From: Plazaster borealis
Taxonomy: Eukaryota; Echinodermata; Asteroidea; Forcipulatida; Labidiasteridae
DNA length: 64,000 nt
NCBI GenBank assembly: GCA_021014325.1
Contig: CM037474.1
Location: 4,840,488 to 4,904,487, forward strand
Direction: 5' to 3'
This document shows, piece after piece, positions 42,401 through 57,400 of this stretch. The notes beneath the pieces were generated by a model. The model made no database searches. It was not told the DNA's origin and saw only the letters and a list, made by a program, of their open reading frames with translations. Position numbers and translations under genes: made by a program. The number at the start of each line of letters is the position of its first letter. Position 1 is the stretch's first letter.

Positions 42401-45400
42401 TTTTGTAGGCAAGGCGAGCGGCCAGGGAGTAGGGTTGCTACCACCACCAACTGGGGCTGCGTATGAACACGTACACATGCAAGACATAAATACCCGCCGA
42501 ATAATGGTTTGAAACAAAGTCTGCGCTATGTTTGACAATAACTCCTCAACTAAGCATGCTAGAGACACAAAATTTATATCAAACTCTGCCTCTCATATCC
42601 CTAAATCCGAAAATCAACATTTTATGTCCGCCTTGTGCCATCTTCATACCGGAAATGACCAGCAAGTGGCGATACTCAGAATTCTCCTCAGAAGCATGTT
42701 CAATGGGATTTTTGTGCACAGAGCAGTCAAAGAGAGAAACACAAAGTAAGCACGGCCAAATCATCCTCAGAATAATGCAGGATTTGCACAAGTTCTATAC
42801 CATTAGAAAGCCTATCTCAAGGGCTCTCTCCTCGTCCTAGTTTCGTTTCTCTGACCATTTTGTAGGCAAGGCGAGCGGCCAGGGAGTAGGGTTGCTACCA
42901 CCACCAACTGGGGCTGCGTATGAACACGTACACATGCAAGACATAAATACCCGCCGAATAATGGTTTGAAACAAAGTCTGCGCTATGTTTGACAATAACT
43001 CCTCAACTAAGCATGCTAGAGACACAAAATTTATATCAAACTCTGCCTCTCATATCCCTAAATCCGAAAATCAACATTTTATGTCCGCCTTGTGCCATCT
43101 TCATACCGGAAATGACCAGCAAGTGGGGATACTCAGAATTCTCCTCAGAAGCATGTTCAATGGGATTTTTGTGCACAGAGCAGTCAAAGAGAGAAACACA
43201 AAGTAAGCACGGCCAAATCATCCTCAGAATAATGCAGGATTTGCACAAGTTCTATACCATTAGAAAGCCTATCTCAAGGGCTCTCTCCTCGTCCTAGTTT
43301 CGTTTCTCTGACCATTTTGTAGGCAAGGCGAGCGGCCAGGGAGTAGGGTTGCTACCACCACCAACTGGGGCTGCGTATGAACACGTACACATGCAAGACA
43401 TAAATACCCGCCGAATAATGGTTTGAAACAAAGTCTGCGCTATGTTTGACAATAACTCCTCAACTAAGCATCCTAGAGACACAAAATTTATATCAAACTC
43501 TGCCTCTCATATCCCTATATCCGAAAATCAACATTTTATGTCCGCCTTGTGCCATCTTCATACCGGAAATGACCAGCAAGTGGGGATACTCAGAATTCTC
43601 CTCAGAAGCATGTTCAATGGGATTTTTGTGCACAGAGCAGTCAAAGAGAGAAACACAAAGTAAGCACGGCCAAATCATCCTCAGAATAATGCAGGATTTG
43701 CACAAGTTTTATACCATTAGAAAGCCTATCTCAAGGGCTCTCTCCTCGTCCTAGTTTCGTTTCTCTGACCATTTTGTAGGCAAGGCGAGCGGCCAGGGAG
43801 TAGGGTTGCTACCACCACCAACTGGGGCTGCGTATGAACACGTACACATGCAAGACATAAATACCCGCCGAATAATGGTTTGAAACAAAGTCTGCGCTAT
43901 GTTTGACAATAACTCCTCAACTAAGCATGCTAGAGACACAAAGTTTATATCAAACTCTGCCTCTCATATCCCTAAATCCGAAAATCAACATTTTATGTCC
44001 GCCTTGTGCCATCTTCATATCGGAAATGACCAGCAAGTGGCGATACTCAGAATTCTCCTCAGAAGCATGTTCAATGGGATTTTTGTGCACAGAGCAGTCA
44101 AAGAGAGAAACACAGAGTAAGCACGGCCAAATCATCCTCAGAATAATGCAGAATTTGCACAAGTTTTATACCATTAGAAAGCCTATCTCAAGGGCTCTCT
44201 CCTCGTCCTAGTTTCGTTTCTCTGACCATTCTGTAGGCAAGGCGAGCGGCCAGGGAGTAGGGTTGCTACCACCACCAACTGGGGCTGCGTATGAACACGT
44301 ACACATGCAAGACATAAATACCCGCCGAATAATGGTTTGAAACAAAGTCTGCGCTATGTTTGACAATAACTCCTGAACTAAGCATGCTAGAGACACAAAA
44401 TTTATATCAAACTCTGCCTCTCATATCCCTAAATCCGAAAATCAACATTTTATGTCCGCCTTGTGCCATCTTCATACCGGAAATGACCAGCAAGTGGCGA
44501 TACTCAGAATTCTCCTCAGAAGCATGTTCAATGGGATTTTTGTGCACAGAGCAGTCAAAGAGAGAAACACAAAGTAAGCACGGCCAAATCATCCTCAGAA
44601 TAATGCAGGATTTGCACAAGTTCTATACCATTAGAAAGCCTATCTCAAGGGCTCTCTCCTCGTCCTAGTTTCGTTTCTCTGACCATTTTGTAGGCAAGGC
44701 GAGCGGCCAGGGAGTAGGGTTGCTACCACCACCAACTGGGGCTGCGTATGAACACGTACACATGCAAGACATAAATACCCGCCGAATAATGGTTTGAAAC
44801 AAAGTCTGCGCTATGTTTGACAATAACTCCTCAACTAAGCATCCTAGAGACACAAAATTTATATCAAACTCTGCCTCTCATATCCCTATATCCGAAAATC
44901 AACATTTTATGTCCGCCTTGTGCCATCTTCATACCGGAAATGACCAGCAAGTGGGGATACTCAGAATTCTCCTCAGAAGCATGTTCAATGGGATTTTTGT
45001 GCACAGAGCAGTCAAAGAGAGAAACACAAAGTAAGCACGGCCAAATCATCCTCAGAATAATGCAGGATTTGCACAAGTTTTATACCATTAGAAAGCCTAT
45101 CTCAAGGGCTCTCTCCTCGTCCTAGTTTCGTTTCTCTGACCATTTTGTAGGCAAGGCGAGCGGCCAGGGAGTAGGGTTGCTACCACCACCAACTGGGGCT
45201 GCGTATGAACACGTACACATGCAAGACATAAATACCCGCCGAATAATGGTTTGAAACAAAGTCTGCGCTATGTTTGACAATAACTCCTCAACTAAGCATG
45301 CTAGAGACACAAAATTTATATCAAACTCTGCCTCTCATATCCCTAAATCCGAAAATCAACATTTTATGTCCGCCTTGTGCCATCTTCATACCGGAAATGA

Positions 45401-48400
45401 CCAGCAAGTGGCGATACTCAGAATTCTCCTCAGAAGCATGTTCAATGGGATTTTTGTGCACAGAGCAGTCAAAGAGAGAAACACAAAGTAAGCACGGCCA
45501 AATCATCCTCAGAATAATGCAGGATTTGCACAAGTTCTATACCATTAGAAAGCCTATCTCAAGGGCTCTCTCCTCGTCCTAGTTTCGTTTCTCTGACCAT
45601 TCTGTAGGCAAGGCGAGCGGCCAGGGAGTAGGGTTGCTACCACCACCAACTGGGGCTGCGTATGAACACGTACACATGCAAGACATAAATACCCGCCGAA
45701 TAATGGTTTGAAACAAAGTCTGCGCTATGTTTGACAATAACTCCTGAACTAAGCATGCTAGAGACACAAAGTTTATATCAAACTCTGCCTCTCATATCCC
45801 TAAATCCGAAAATCAACATTTTTTATCCGTATTGTGCCATCTTCATATCGGAAATGACCAGCAAGTGGCGATACTCAGAATTCTCCTCAGAAGCATGTTC
45901 AATGGGATTTTTGTGCACAGAGCAGTCAAAGAGAGAAACACAAAGTAAGCACGGCCAAATCATCCTCAGAATAATGCAGGATTTGCACAAGTTTTATACC
46001 ATTAGAAAGCCTATCTCAAGGGCTCTCTCCTCGTCCTAGTTTCGTTTCTCTGACCATTTTGTAGGCAAGGCGAGCGGCCAGGGAGTAGGGTTGCTACCAC
46101 CACCAACTGGGGCTGCGTATGAACACGTACACATGCAAGACATAAATACCCGCCGAATAATGGTTTGAAACAAAGTCTGCGCTATGTTTGACAATAACTC
46201 CTCAACTAAGCATGCTAGAGACACAAAATTTATATCAAACTCTGCCTCTCATATCCCTAAATCCGAAAATCAACATTTTATGTCCGCCTTGTGCCATCTT
46301 CATACCGGAAATGACCAGCAAGTGGCGATACTCAGAATTCTCCTCAGAAGCATGTTCAATGGGATTTTTGTGCACAGAGCAGTCAAAGAGAGAAACACAA
46401 AGTAAGCACGGCCAAATCATCCTCAGAATAATGCAGGATTTGCACAAGTTTTATACCATTAGAAAGCCTATCTCAAGGGCTCTCTCCTCGTCCTAGTTTC
46501 GTTTCTCTGACCATTTTGTAGGCAAGGCGAGCGGCCAGGGAGTAGGGTTGCTACCACCACCAACTGGGGCTGCGTATGAACACGTACACATGCAAGACAT
46601 AAATACCCGCCGAATAATGGTTTGAAACAAAGTCTGCGCTATGTTTGACAATAACTCCTCAACTAAGCATGCTAGAGACACAAAATTTATATCAAACTCT
46701 GCCTCTCATATCCCTAAATCCGAAAATCAACATTTTATGTCCGCCTTGTGCCATCTTCATACCGGAAATGACCAGCAAGTGGGGATACTCAGAATTCTCC
46801 TCAGAAGCATGTTCAATGGGATTTTTGTGCACAGAGCAGTCAAAGAGAGAAACACAAAGTAAGCACGGCCAAATCATCCTCAGAATAATGCAGGATTTGC
46901 ACAAGTTTTATACCATTAGAAAGCCTATCTCAAGGGCTCTCTCCTCGTCCTAGTTTCGTTTCTCTGACCATTTTGTAGGCAAGGCGAGCGGCCAGGGAGT
47001 AGGGTTGCTACCACCACCAACTGGGGCTGCGTATGAACACGTACACATGCAAGACATAAATACCCGCCGAATAATGGTTTGAAACAAAGTCTGCGCTATG
47101 TTTGACAATAACTCCTCAACTAAGCATGCTAGAGATACAAAATTTATATCAAACTCTGCCTCTCATATCCCTAAATCCGAAAATCAACATTTTATATCCG
47201 TCTTGTGCCATCTTCATATCGGAAATGACCAGCAAGTGGCGATACTCAGAATTCTCCTCAGAAGCATGTTCAATGGGATTTTTGTGCACAGAGCAGTCAA
47301 AGAGAGAAACACAAAGTAAGCACGGCCAAATCATCCTCAGAATAATGCAGGATTTGCACAAGTTTTATACCATTAGAAAGCCTATCTCAAGGGCTCTCTC
47401 CTCGTCCTAGTTTCGTTTCTCTGACCATTTTGTAGGCAAGGCGAGCGGCCAGGGAGTAGGGTTGCTACCACCACCAACTGGGGCTGCGTATGAACACGTA
47501 CACATGCAAGACATAAATACCCGCCGAATAATGGTTTGAAACAAAGTCTGCGCTATGTTTGACAATAACTCCTCAACTAAGCATGCTAGAGACACAAAAT
47601 TTATATCAAACTCTGCCTCTCATATCCCTAAATCCGAAAATCAACATTTTATGTCCGCCTTGTGCCATCTTCATACCGGAAATGACCAGCAAGTGGCGAT
47701 ACTCAGAATTCTCCTCAGAAGCATGTTCAATGGGATTTTTGTGCACAGAGCAGTCAAAGAGAGAAACACAAAGTAAGCACGGCCAAATCATCCTCAGAAT
47801 AATGCAGGATTTGCACAAGTTTTATACCATTAGAAAGCCTATCTCAAGGGCTCTCTCCTCGTCCTAGTTTCGTTTCTCTGACCATTTTGTAGGCAAGGCG
47901 AGCGGCCAGGGAGTAGGGTTGCTACCACCACCAACTGGGGCTGCGTATGAACACGTACACATGCAAGACATAAATACCCGCCGAATAATGGTTTGAAACA
48001 AAGTCTGCGCTATGTTTGACAATAACTCCTCAACTAAGCATGCTAGAGACACAAAATTTATATCAAACTCTGCCTCTCATATCCCTAAATCCGAAAATCA
48101 ACATTTTATGTCCGCCTTGTGCCATCTTCATACCGGAAATGACCAGCAAGTGGGGATACTCAGAATTCTCCTCAGAAGCATGTTCAATGGGATTTTTGTG
48201 CACAGAGCAGTCAAAGAGAGAAACACAAAGTAAGCACGGCCAAATCATCCTCAGAATAATGCAGGATTTGCACAAGTTTTATACCATTAGAAAGCCTATC
48301 TCAAGGGCTCTCTCCTCGTCCTAGTTTCGTTTCTCTGACCATTTTGTAGGCAAGGCGAGCGGCCAGGGAGTAGGGTTGCTACCACCACCAACTGGGGCTG

Positions 48401-51400
48401 CGTATGAACACGTACACATGCAAGACATAAATACCCGCCGAATAATGGTTTGAAACAAAGTCTGCGCTATGTTTGACAATAACTCCTCAACTAAGCATGC
48501 TAGAGACACAAAATTTATATCAAACTCTGCCTCTCATATCCCTAAATCCGAAAATCAACATTTTATGTCCGCCTTGTGCCATCTTCATACCGGAAATGAC
48601 CAGCAAGTGGCGATACTCAGAATTCTCCTCAGAAGCATGTTCAATGGGATTTTTGTGCACAGAGCAGTCAAAGAGAGAAACACAAAGTAAGCACGGCCAA
48701 ATCATCCTCAGAATAATGCAGGATTTGCACAAGTTCTATACCATTAGAAAGCCTATCTCAAGGGCTCTCTCCTCGTCCTAGTTTCGTTTCTCTGACCATT
48801 TTGTAGGCAAGGCGAGCGGCCAGGGAGTAGGGTTGCTACCACCACCAACTGGGGCTGCGTATGAACACGTACACATGCAAGACATAAATACCCGCCGAAT
48901 AATGGTTTGAAACAAAGTCTGCGCTATGTTTGACAATAACTCCTGAACTAAGCATGCTAGAGACACAAAATTTATATCAAACTCTGCCTCTCATATCCCT
49001 AAATCCGAAAATCAACATTTTATGTCCGCCTTGTGCCATCTTCATACCGGAAATGACCAGCAAGTGGCGATACTCAGAATTCTCCTCAGAAGCATGTTCA
49101 ATGGGATTTTTGTGCACAGAGCAGTCAAAGAGAGAAACACAAAGTAAGCACGGCCAAATCATCCTCAGAATAATGCAGGATTTGCACAAGTTTTATACCA
49201 TTAGAAAGCCTATCTCAAGGGCTCTCTCCTCGTCCTAGTTTCGTTTCTCTGACCATTTTGTAGGCAAGGCGAGCGGCCAGGGAGTAGGGTTGCTACCACC
49301 ACCAACTGGGGCTGCGTATGAACACGTACACATGCAAGACATAAATACCCGCCGAATAATGGTTTGAAACAAAGTCTGCGCTATGTTTGACAATAACTCC
49401 TGAACTAAGCATGCTAGAGACACAAAATTTATATCAAACTCTGCCTCTCATATCCCTAAATCCGAAAATCAACATTTTATGTCCGCCTTGTGCCATCTTC
49501 ATATCGGAAATGACCAGCAAGTGGCGATACTCAGAATTCTCCTCAGAAGCATGTTCAATGGGATTTTTGTGCACAGAGCAGTCAAAGAGAGAAACACAAA
49601 GTAAGCACGGCCAAATCATCCTCAGAATAATGCAGGATTTGCACAAGTTTTATACCATTAGAAAGCCTATCTCAAGGGCTCTCTCCTCGTCCTAGTTTCG
49701 TTTCTCTGACCATTTTGTAGGCAAGGCGAGCGGCCAGGGAGTAGGGTTGCTACCACCACCAACTGGGGCTGCGTATGAACACGTACACATGCAAGACATA
49801 AATACCCGCCGAATAATGGTTTGAAACAAAGTCTGCGCTATGTTTGACAATAACTCCTCAACTAAGCATGCTAGAGACACAAAATTTATATCAAACTCTG
49901 CCTCTCATATCCCTAAATCCGAAAATCAACATTTTATGTCCGCCTTGTGCCATCTTCATACCGGAAATGACCAGCAAGTGGGGATACTCAGAATTCTCCT
50001 CAGAAGCATGTTCAATGGGATTTTTGTGCACAGAGCAGTCAAAGAGAGAAACACAAAGTAAGCACGGCCAAATCATCCTCAGAATAATGCAGGATTTGCA
50101 CAAGTTTTATACCATTAGAAAGCCTATCTCAAGGGCTCTCTCCTCGTCCTAGTTTCGTTTCTCTGACCATTTTGTAGGCAAGGCGAGCGGCCAGGGAGTA
50201 GGGTTGCTACCACCACCAACTGGGGCTGCGTATGAACACGTACACATGCAAGACATAAATACCCGCCGAATAATGGTTTGAAACAAAGTCTGCGCTATGT
50301 TTGACAATAACTCCTCAACTAAGCATGCTAGAGACACAAAATTTATATCAAACTCTGCCTCTCATATCCCTAAATCCGAAAATCAACATTTTATGTCCGC
50401 CTTGTGCCATCTTCATACCGGAAATGACCAGCAAGTGGCGATACTCAGAATTCTCCTCAGAAGCATGTTCAATGGGATTTTTGTGCACAGAGCAGTCAAA
50501 GAGAGAAACACAAAGTAAGCACGGCCAAATCATCCTCAGAATAATGCAGGATTTGCACAAGTTTTATACCATTAGAAAGCCTATCTCAAGGGCTCTCTCC
50601 TCGTCCTAGTTTCGTTTCTCTGACCATTTTGTAGGCAAGGCGAGCGGCCAGGGAGTAGGGTTGCTACCACCACCAACTGGGGCTGCGTATGAACACGTAC
50701 ACATGCAAGACATAAATACCCGCCGAATAATGGTTTGAAACAAAGTCTGCGCTATGTTTGACAATAACTCCTCAACTAAGCATGCTAGAGACACAAAATT
50801 TATATCAAACTCTGCCTCTCATATCCCTAAATCCGAAAATCAACATTTTATGTCCGCCTTGTGCCATCTTCATACCGGAAATGACCAGCAAGTGGGGATA
50901 CTCAGAATTCTCCTCAGAAGCATGTTCAATGGGATTTTTGTGCACAGAGCAGTCAAAGAGAGAAACACAAAGTAAGCACGGCCAAATCATCCTCAGAATA
51001 ATGCAGGATTTGCACAAGTTCTATACCATTAGAAAGCCTATCTCAAGGGCTCTCCCCTCGTCCTAGTTTCGTTTCTCTGACCATTTTGTAGGCAAGGCGA
51101 GCGGCCAGGGAGTAGGGTTGCTACCACCACCAACTGGGGCTGCGTATGAACACGTACACATGCAAGACATAAATACCCGCCGAATAATGGTTTGAAACAA
51201 AGTCTGCGCTATGTTTGACAATAACTCCTGAACTAAGCATGCTAGAGACACAAAATTTATATCAAACTCTGCCTCTCATATCCCTAAATCCGAAAATCAA
51301 CATTTTATGTCCGCCTTGTGCCATCTTCATACCGGAAATGACCAGCAAGTGGCGATACTCAGAATTCTCCTCAGAAGCATGTTCAATGGGATTTTTGTGC

Positions 51401-54400
51401 ACAGAGCAGTCAAAGAGAGAAACACAAAGTAAGCACGGCCAAATCATCCTCAGAATAATGCAGGATTTGCACAAGTTTTATACCATTAGAAAGCCTATCT
51501 CAAGGGCTCTCTCCTCGTCCTAGTTTCGTTTCTCTGACCATTTTGTAGGCAAGGCGAGCGGCCAGGGAGTAGGGTTGCTACCACCACCAACTGGGGCTGC
51601 GTATGAACACGTACACATGCAAGACATAAATACCCGCCGAATAATGGTTTGAAACAAAGTCTGCGCTATGTTTGACAATAACTCCTCAACTAAGCATGCT
51701 AGAGACACAAAATTTATATCAAACTCTGCCTCTCATATCCCTAAATCCGAAAATCAACATTTTATGTCCGCCTTGTGCCATCTCCATACCGGAAATGACC
51801 AGCAAGTGGGATACTCAGAATTCTCCTCAGAAGCATGTTCAATGGGATTTTTGTGCACAGAGCAGTCAAAGAGAGAAACACAAAGTAAGCACGGCCAAAT
51901 CATCCTCAGAATAATGCAGGATTTGCACAAGTTTTATACCATTAGAAAGCCTATCTCAAGGGCTCTCTCCTCGTCCTAGTTTCGTTTCTCTGACCATTTT
52001 GTAGGCAAGGCGAGCGGCCAGGGAGTAGGGTTGCTACCACCACCAACTGGGGCTGCGTATGAACACGTACACATGCAAGACATAAATACCCGCCGAATAA
52101 TGGTTTGAAACAAAGTCTGCGCTATGTTTGACAATAACTCCTGAACTAAGCATGCTAGAGACACAAAATTTATATCAAACTCTGCCTCTCATATCCCTAA
52201 ATCCGAAAATCAACATTTTATGTCCGCCTTGTGCCATCTTCATACCGGAAATGACCAGCAAGTGGCGATACTCAGAATTCTCCTCAGAAGCATGTTCAAT
52301 GGGATTTTTGTGCACAGAGCAGTCAAAGAGAGAAACACAAAGTAAGCACGGCCAAATCATCCTCAGAATAATGCAGGATTTGCACAAGTTTTATACCATT
52401 AGAAAGCCTATCTCAAGGGCTCTCTCCTCGTCCTAGTTTCGTTTCTCTGACCATTTTGTAGGCAAGGCGAGCGGCCAGGGAGTAGGGTTGCTACCACCAC
52501 CAACTGGGGCTGCGTATGAACACGTACACATGCAAGACATAAATACCCGCCGAATAATGGTTTGAAACAAAGTCTGCGCTATGTTTGACAATAACTCCTG
52601 AACTAAGCATGCTAGAGACACAAAATTTATATCAAACTCTGCCTCTCATATCCCTAAATCCGAAAATCAACATTTTATGTCCGCCTTGTGCCATCTTCAT
52701 ACCGGAAATGACCAGCAAGTGGCGATACTCAGAATTCTCCTCAGAAGCATGTTCAATGGGATTTTTGTGCACAGAGCAGTCAAAGAGAGAAACACAAAGT
52801 AAGCACGGCCAAATCATCCTCAGAATAATGCAGGATTTGCACAAGTTTTATACCATTAGAAAGCCTATCTCAAGGGCTCTCTCCTCGTCCTAGTTTCGTT
52901 TCTCTGACCATTTTGTAGGCAAGGCGAGCGGCCAGGGAGTAGGGTTGCTACCACCACCAACTGGGGCTGCGTATGAACACGTACACATGCAAGACATAAA
53001 TACCCGCCGAATAATGGTTTGAAACAAAGTCTGCGCTATGTTTGACAATAACTCCTCAACTAAGCATGCTAGAGACACAAAATTTATATCAAACTCTGCC
53101 TCTCATATCCCTAAATCCGAAAATCAACATTTTATGTCCGCCTTGTGCCATCTTCATACCGGAAATGACCAGCAAGTGGGGATACTCAGAATTCTCCTCA
53201 GAAGCATGTTCAATGGGATTTTTGTGCACAGAGCAGTCAAAGAGAGAAACACAAAGTAAGCACGGCCAAATCATCCTCAGAATAATGCAGGATTTGCACA
53301 AGTTTTATACCATTAGAAAGCCTATCTCAAGGGCTCTCTCCTCGTCCTAGTTTCGTTTCTCTGACCATTTTGTAGGCAAGGCGAGCGGCCAGGGAGTAGG
53401 GTTGCTACCACCACCAACTGGGGCTGCGTATGAACACGTACACATGCAAGACATAAATACCCGCCGAATAATGGTTTGAAACAAAGTCTGCGCTATGTTT
53501 GACAATAACTCCTCAACTAAGCATGCTAGAGACACAAAATTTATATCAAACTCTGCCTCTCATATCCCTAAATCCGAAAATCAACATTTTATGTCCGCCT
53601 TGTGCCATCTTCATACCGGAAATGACCAGCAAGTGGCGATACTCAGAATTCTCCTCAGAAGCATGTTCAATGGGATTTTTGTGCACAGAGCAGTCAAAGA
53701 GAGAAACACAAAGTAAGCACGGCCAAATCATCCTCAGAATAATGCAGGATTTGCACAAGTTTTATACCATTAGAAAGCCTATCTCAAGGGCTCTCTCCTC
53801 GTCCTAGTTTCGTTTCTCTGACCATTTTGTAGGCAAGGCGAGCGGCCAGGGAGTAGGGTTGCTACCACCACCAACTGGGGCTGCGTATGAACACGTACAC
53901 ATGCAAGACATAAATACCCGCCGAATAATGGTTTGAAACAAAGTCTGCGCTATGTTTGACAATAACTCCTGAACTAAGCATGCTAGAGACACAAAATTTA
54001 TATCAAACTCTGCCTCTCATATCCCTAAATCCGAAAATCAACATTTTATGTCCGCCTTGTGCCATCTTCATACCGGAAATGACCAGCAAGTGGGGATACT
54101 CAGAATTCTCCTCAGAAGCATGTTCAATGGGATTTTTGTGCACAGAGCAGTCAAAGAGAGAAACACAAAGTAAGCACGGCCAAATCATCCTCAGAATAAT
54201 GCAGGATTTGCACAAGTTTTATACCATTAGAAAGCCTATCTCAAGGGCTCTCTCCTCGTCCTAGTTTCGTTTCTCTGACCATTTTGTAGGCAAGGCGAGC
54301 GGCCAGGGAGTAGGGTTGCTACCACCACCAACTGGGGCTGCGTATGAACACGTACACATGCAAGACATAAATACCCGCCGAATAATGGTTTGAAACAAAG

Positions 54401-57400
54401 TCTGCGCTATGTTTGACAATAACTCCTCAACTAAGCATGCTAGAGACACAAAATTTATATCAAACTCTGCCTCTCATATCCCTAAATCCGAAAATCAACA
54501 TTTTATGTCCGCCTTGTGCCATCTTCATACCGGAAATGACCAGCAAGTGGCGATACTCAGAATTCTCCTCAGAAGCATGTTCAATGGGATTTTTGTGCAC
54601 AGAGCAGTCAAAGAGAGAAACACAAAGTAAGCACGGCCAAATCATCCTCAGAATAATGCAGGATTTGCACAAGTTTTATACCATTAGAAAGCCTATCTCA
54701 AGGGCTCTCTCCTCGTCCTAGTTTCGTTTCTCTGACCATTTTGTAGGCAAGGCGAGCGGCCAGGGAGTAGGGTTGCTACCACCACCAACTGGGGCTGCGT
54801 ATGAACACGTACACATGCAAGACATAAATACCCGCCGAATAATGGTTTGAAACAAAGTCTGCGCTATGTTTGACAATAACTCCTCAACTAAGCATGCTAG
54901 AGACACAAAATTTATATCAAACTCTGCCTCTCATATCCCTAAATCCGAAAATCAACATTTTATGTCCGCCTTGTGCCATCTTCATACCGGAAATGACCAG
55001 CAAGTGGCGATACTCAGAATTCTCCTCAGAAGCATGTTCAATGGGATTTTTGTGCACAGAGCAGTCAAAGAGAGAAACACAAAGTAAGCACGGCCAAATC
55101 ATCCTCAGAATAATGCAGGATTTGCACAAGTTTTATACCATTAGAAAGCCTATCTCAAGGGCTCTCTCCTCGTCCTAGTTTCGTTTCTCTGACCATTTTG
55201 TAGGCAAGGCGAGCGGCCAGGGAGTAGGGTTGCTACCACCACCAACTGGGGCTGCGTATGAACACGTACACATGCAAGACATAAATACCCGCCGAATAAT
55301 GGTTTGAAACAAAGTCTGCGCTATGTTTGACAATAACTCCTGAACTAAGCATGCTAGAGACACAAAATTTATATCAAACTCTGCCTCTCATATCCCTAAA
55401 TCCGAAAATCAACATTTTATGTCCGCCTTGTGCCATCTTCATACCGGAAATGACCAGCAAGTGGCGATACTCAGAATTCTCCTCAGAAGCATGTTCAATG
55501 GGATTTTTGTGCACAGAGCAGTCAAAGAGAGAAACACAAAGTAAGCACGGCCAAATCATCCTCAGAATAATGCAGGATTTGCACAAGTTTTATACCATTA
55601 GAAAGCCTATCTCAAGGGCTCTCTCCTCGTCCTAGTTTCGTTTCTCTGACCATTTTGTAGGCAAGGCGAGCGGCCAGGGAGTAGGGTTGCTACCACCACC
55701 AACTGGGGCTGCGTATGAACACGTACACATGCAAGACATAAATACCCGCCGAATAATGGTTTGAAACAAAGTCTGCGCTATGTTTGACAATAACTCCTCA
55801 ACTAAGCATGCTAGAGACACAAAATTTATATCAAACTCTGCCTCTCATATCCCTAAATCCGAAAATCAACATTTTATGTCCGCCTTGTGCCATCTTCATA
55901 CCGGAAATGACCAGCAAGTGGCGATACTCAGAATTCTCCTCAGAAGCATGTTCAATGGGATTTTTGTGCACAGAGCAGTCAAAGAGAGAAACACAAAGTA
56001 AGCACGGCCAAATCATCCTCAGAATAATGCAGGATTTGCACAAGTTTTATACCATTAGAAAGCCTATCTCAAGGGCTCTCTCCTCGTCCTAGTTTCGTTT
56101 CTCTGACCATTTTGTAGGCAAGGCGAGCGGCCAGGGAGTAGGGTTGCTACCACCACCAACTGGGGCTGCGTATGAACACGTACACATGCAAGACATAAAT
56201 ACCCGCCGAATAATGGTTTGAAACAAAGTCTGCGCTATGTTTGACAATAACTCCTGAACTAAGCATGCTAGAGACACAAAATTTATATCAAACTCTGCCT
56301 CTCATATCCCTAAATCCGAAAATCAACATTTTATGTCCGCCTTGTGCCATCTTCATACCGGAAATGACCAGCAAGTGGCGATACTCAGAATTCTCCTCAG
56401 AAGCATGTTCAATGGGATTTTTGTGCACAGAGCAGTCAAAGAGAGAAACACAAAGTAAGCACGGCCAAATCATCCTCAGAATAATGCAGGATTTGCACAA
56501 GTTTTATACCATTAGAAAGCCTATCTCAAGGGCTCTCTCCTCGTCCTAGTTTCGTTTCTCTGACCATTTTGTAGGCAAGGCGAGCGGCCAGGGAGTAGGG
56601 TTGCTACCACCACCAACTGGGGCTGCGTATGAACACGTACACATGCAAGACATAAATACCCGCCGAATAATGGTTTGAAACAAAGTCTGCGCTATGTTTG
56701 ACAATAACTCCTCAACTAAGCATGCTAGAGACACAAAATTTATATCAAACTCTGCCTCTCATATCCCTAAATCCGAAAATCAACATTTTATGTCCGCCTT
56801 GTGCCATCTTCATACCGGAAATGACCAGCAAGTGGCGATACTCAGAATTCTCCTCAGAAGCATGTTCAATGGGATTTTTGTGCACAGAGCAGTCAAAGAG
56901 AGAAACACAAAGTAAGCACGGCCAAATCATCCTCAGAATAATGCAGGATTTGCACAAGTTTTATACCATTAGAAAGCCTATCTCAAGGGCTCTCTCCTCG
57001 TCCTAGTTTCGTTTCTCTGACCATTTTGTAGGCAAGGCGAGCGGCCAGGGAGTAGGGTTGCTACCACCACCAACTGGGGCTGCGTATGAACACGTACACA
57101 TGCAAGACATAAATACCCGCCGAATAATGGTTTGAAACAAAGTCTGCGCTATGTTTGACAATAACTCCTCAACTAAGCATGCTAGAGACACAAAATTTAT
57201 ATCAAACTCTGCCTCTCATATCCCTAAATCCGAAAATCAACATTTTATGTCCGCCTTGTGCCATCTTCATACCGGAAATGACCAGCAAGTGGGGATACTC
57301 AGAATTCTCCTCAGAAGCATGTTCAATGGGATTTTTGTGCACAGAGCAGTCAAAGAGAGAAACACAAAGTAAGCACGGCCAAATCATCCTCAGAATAATG

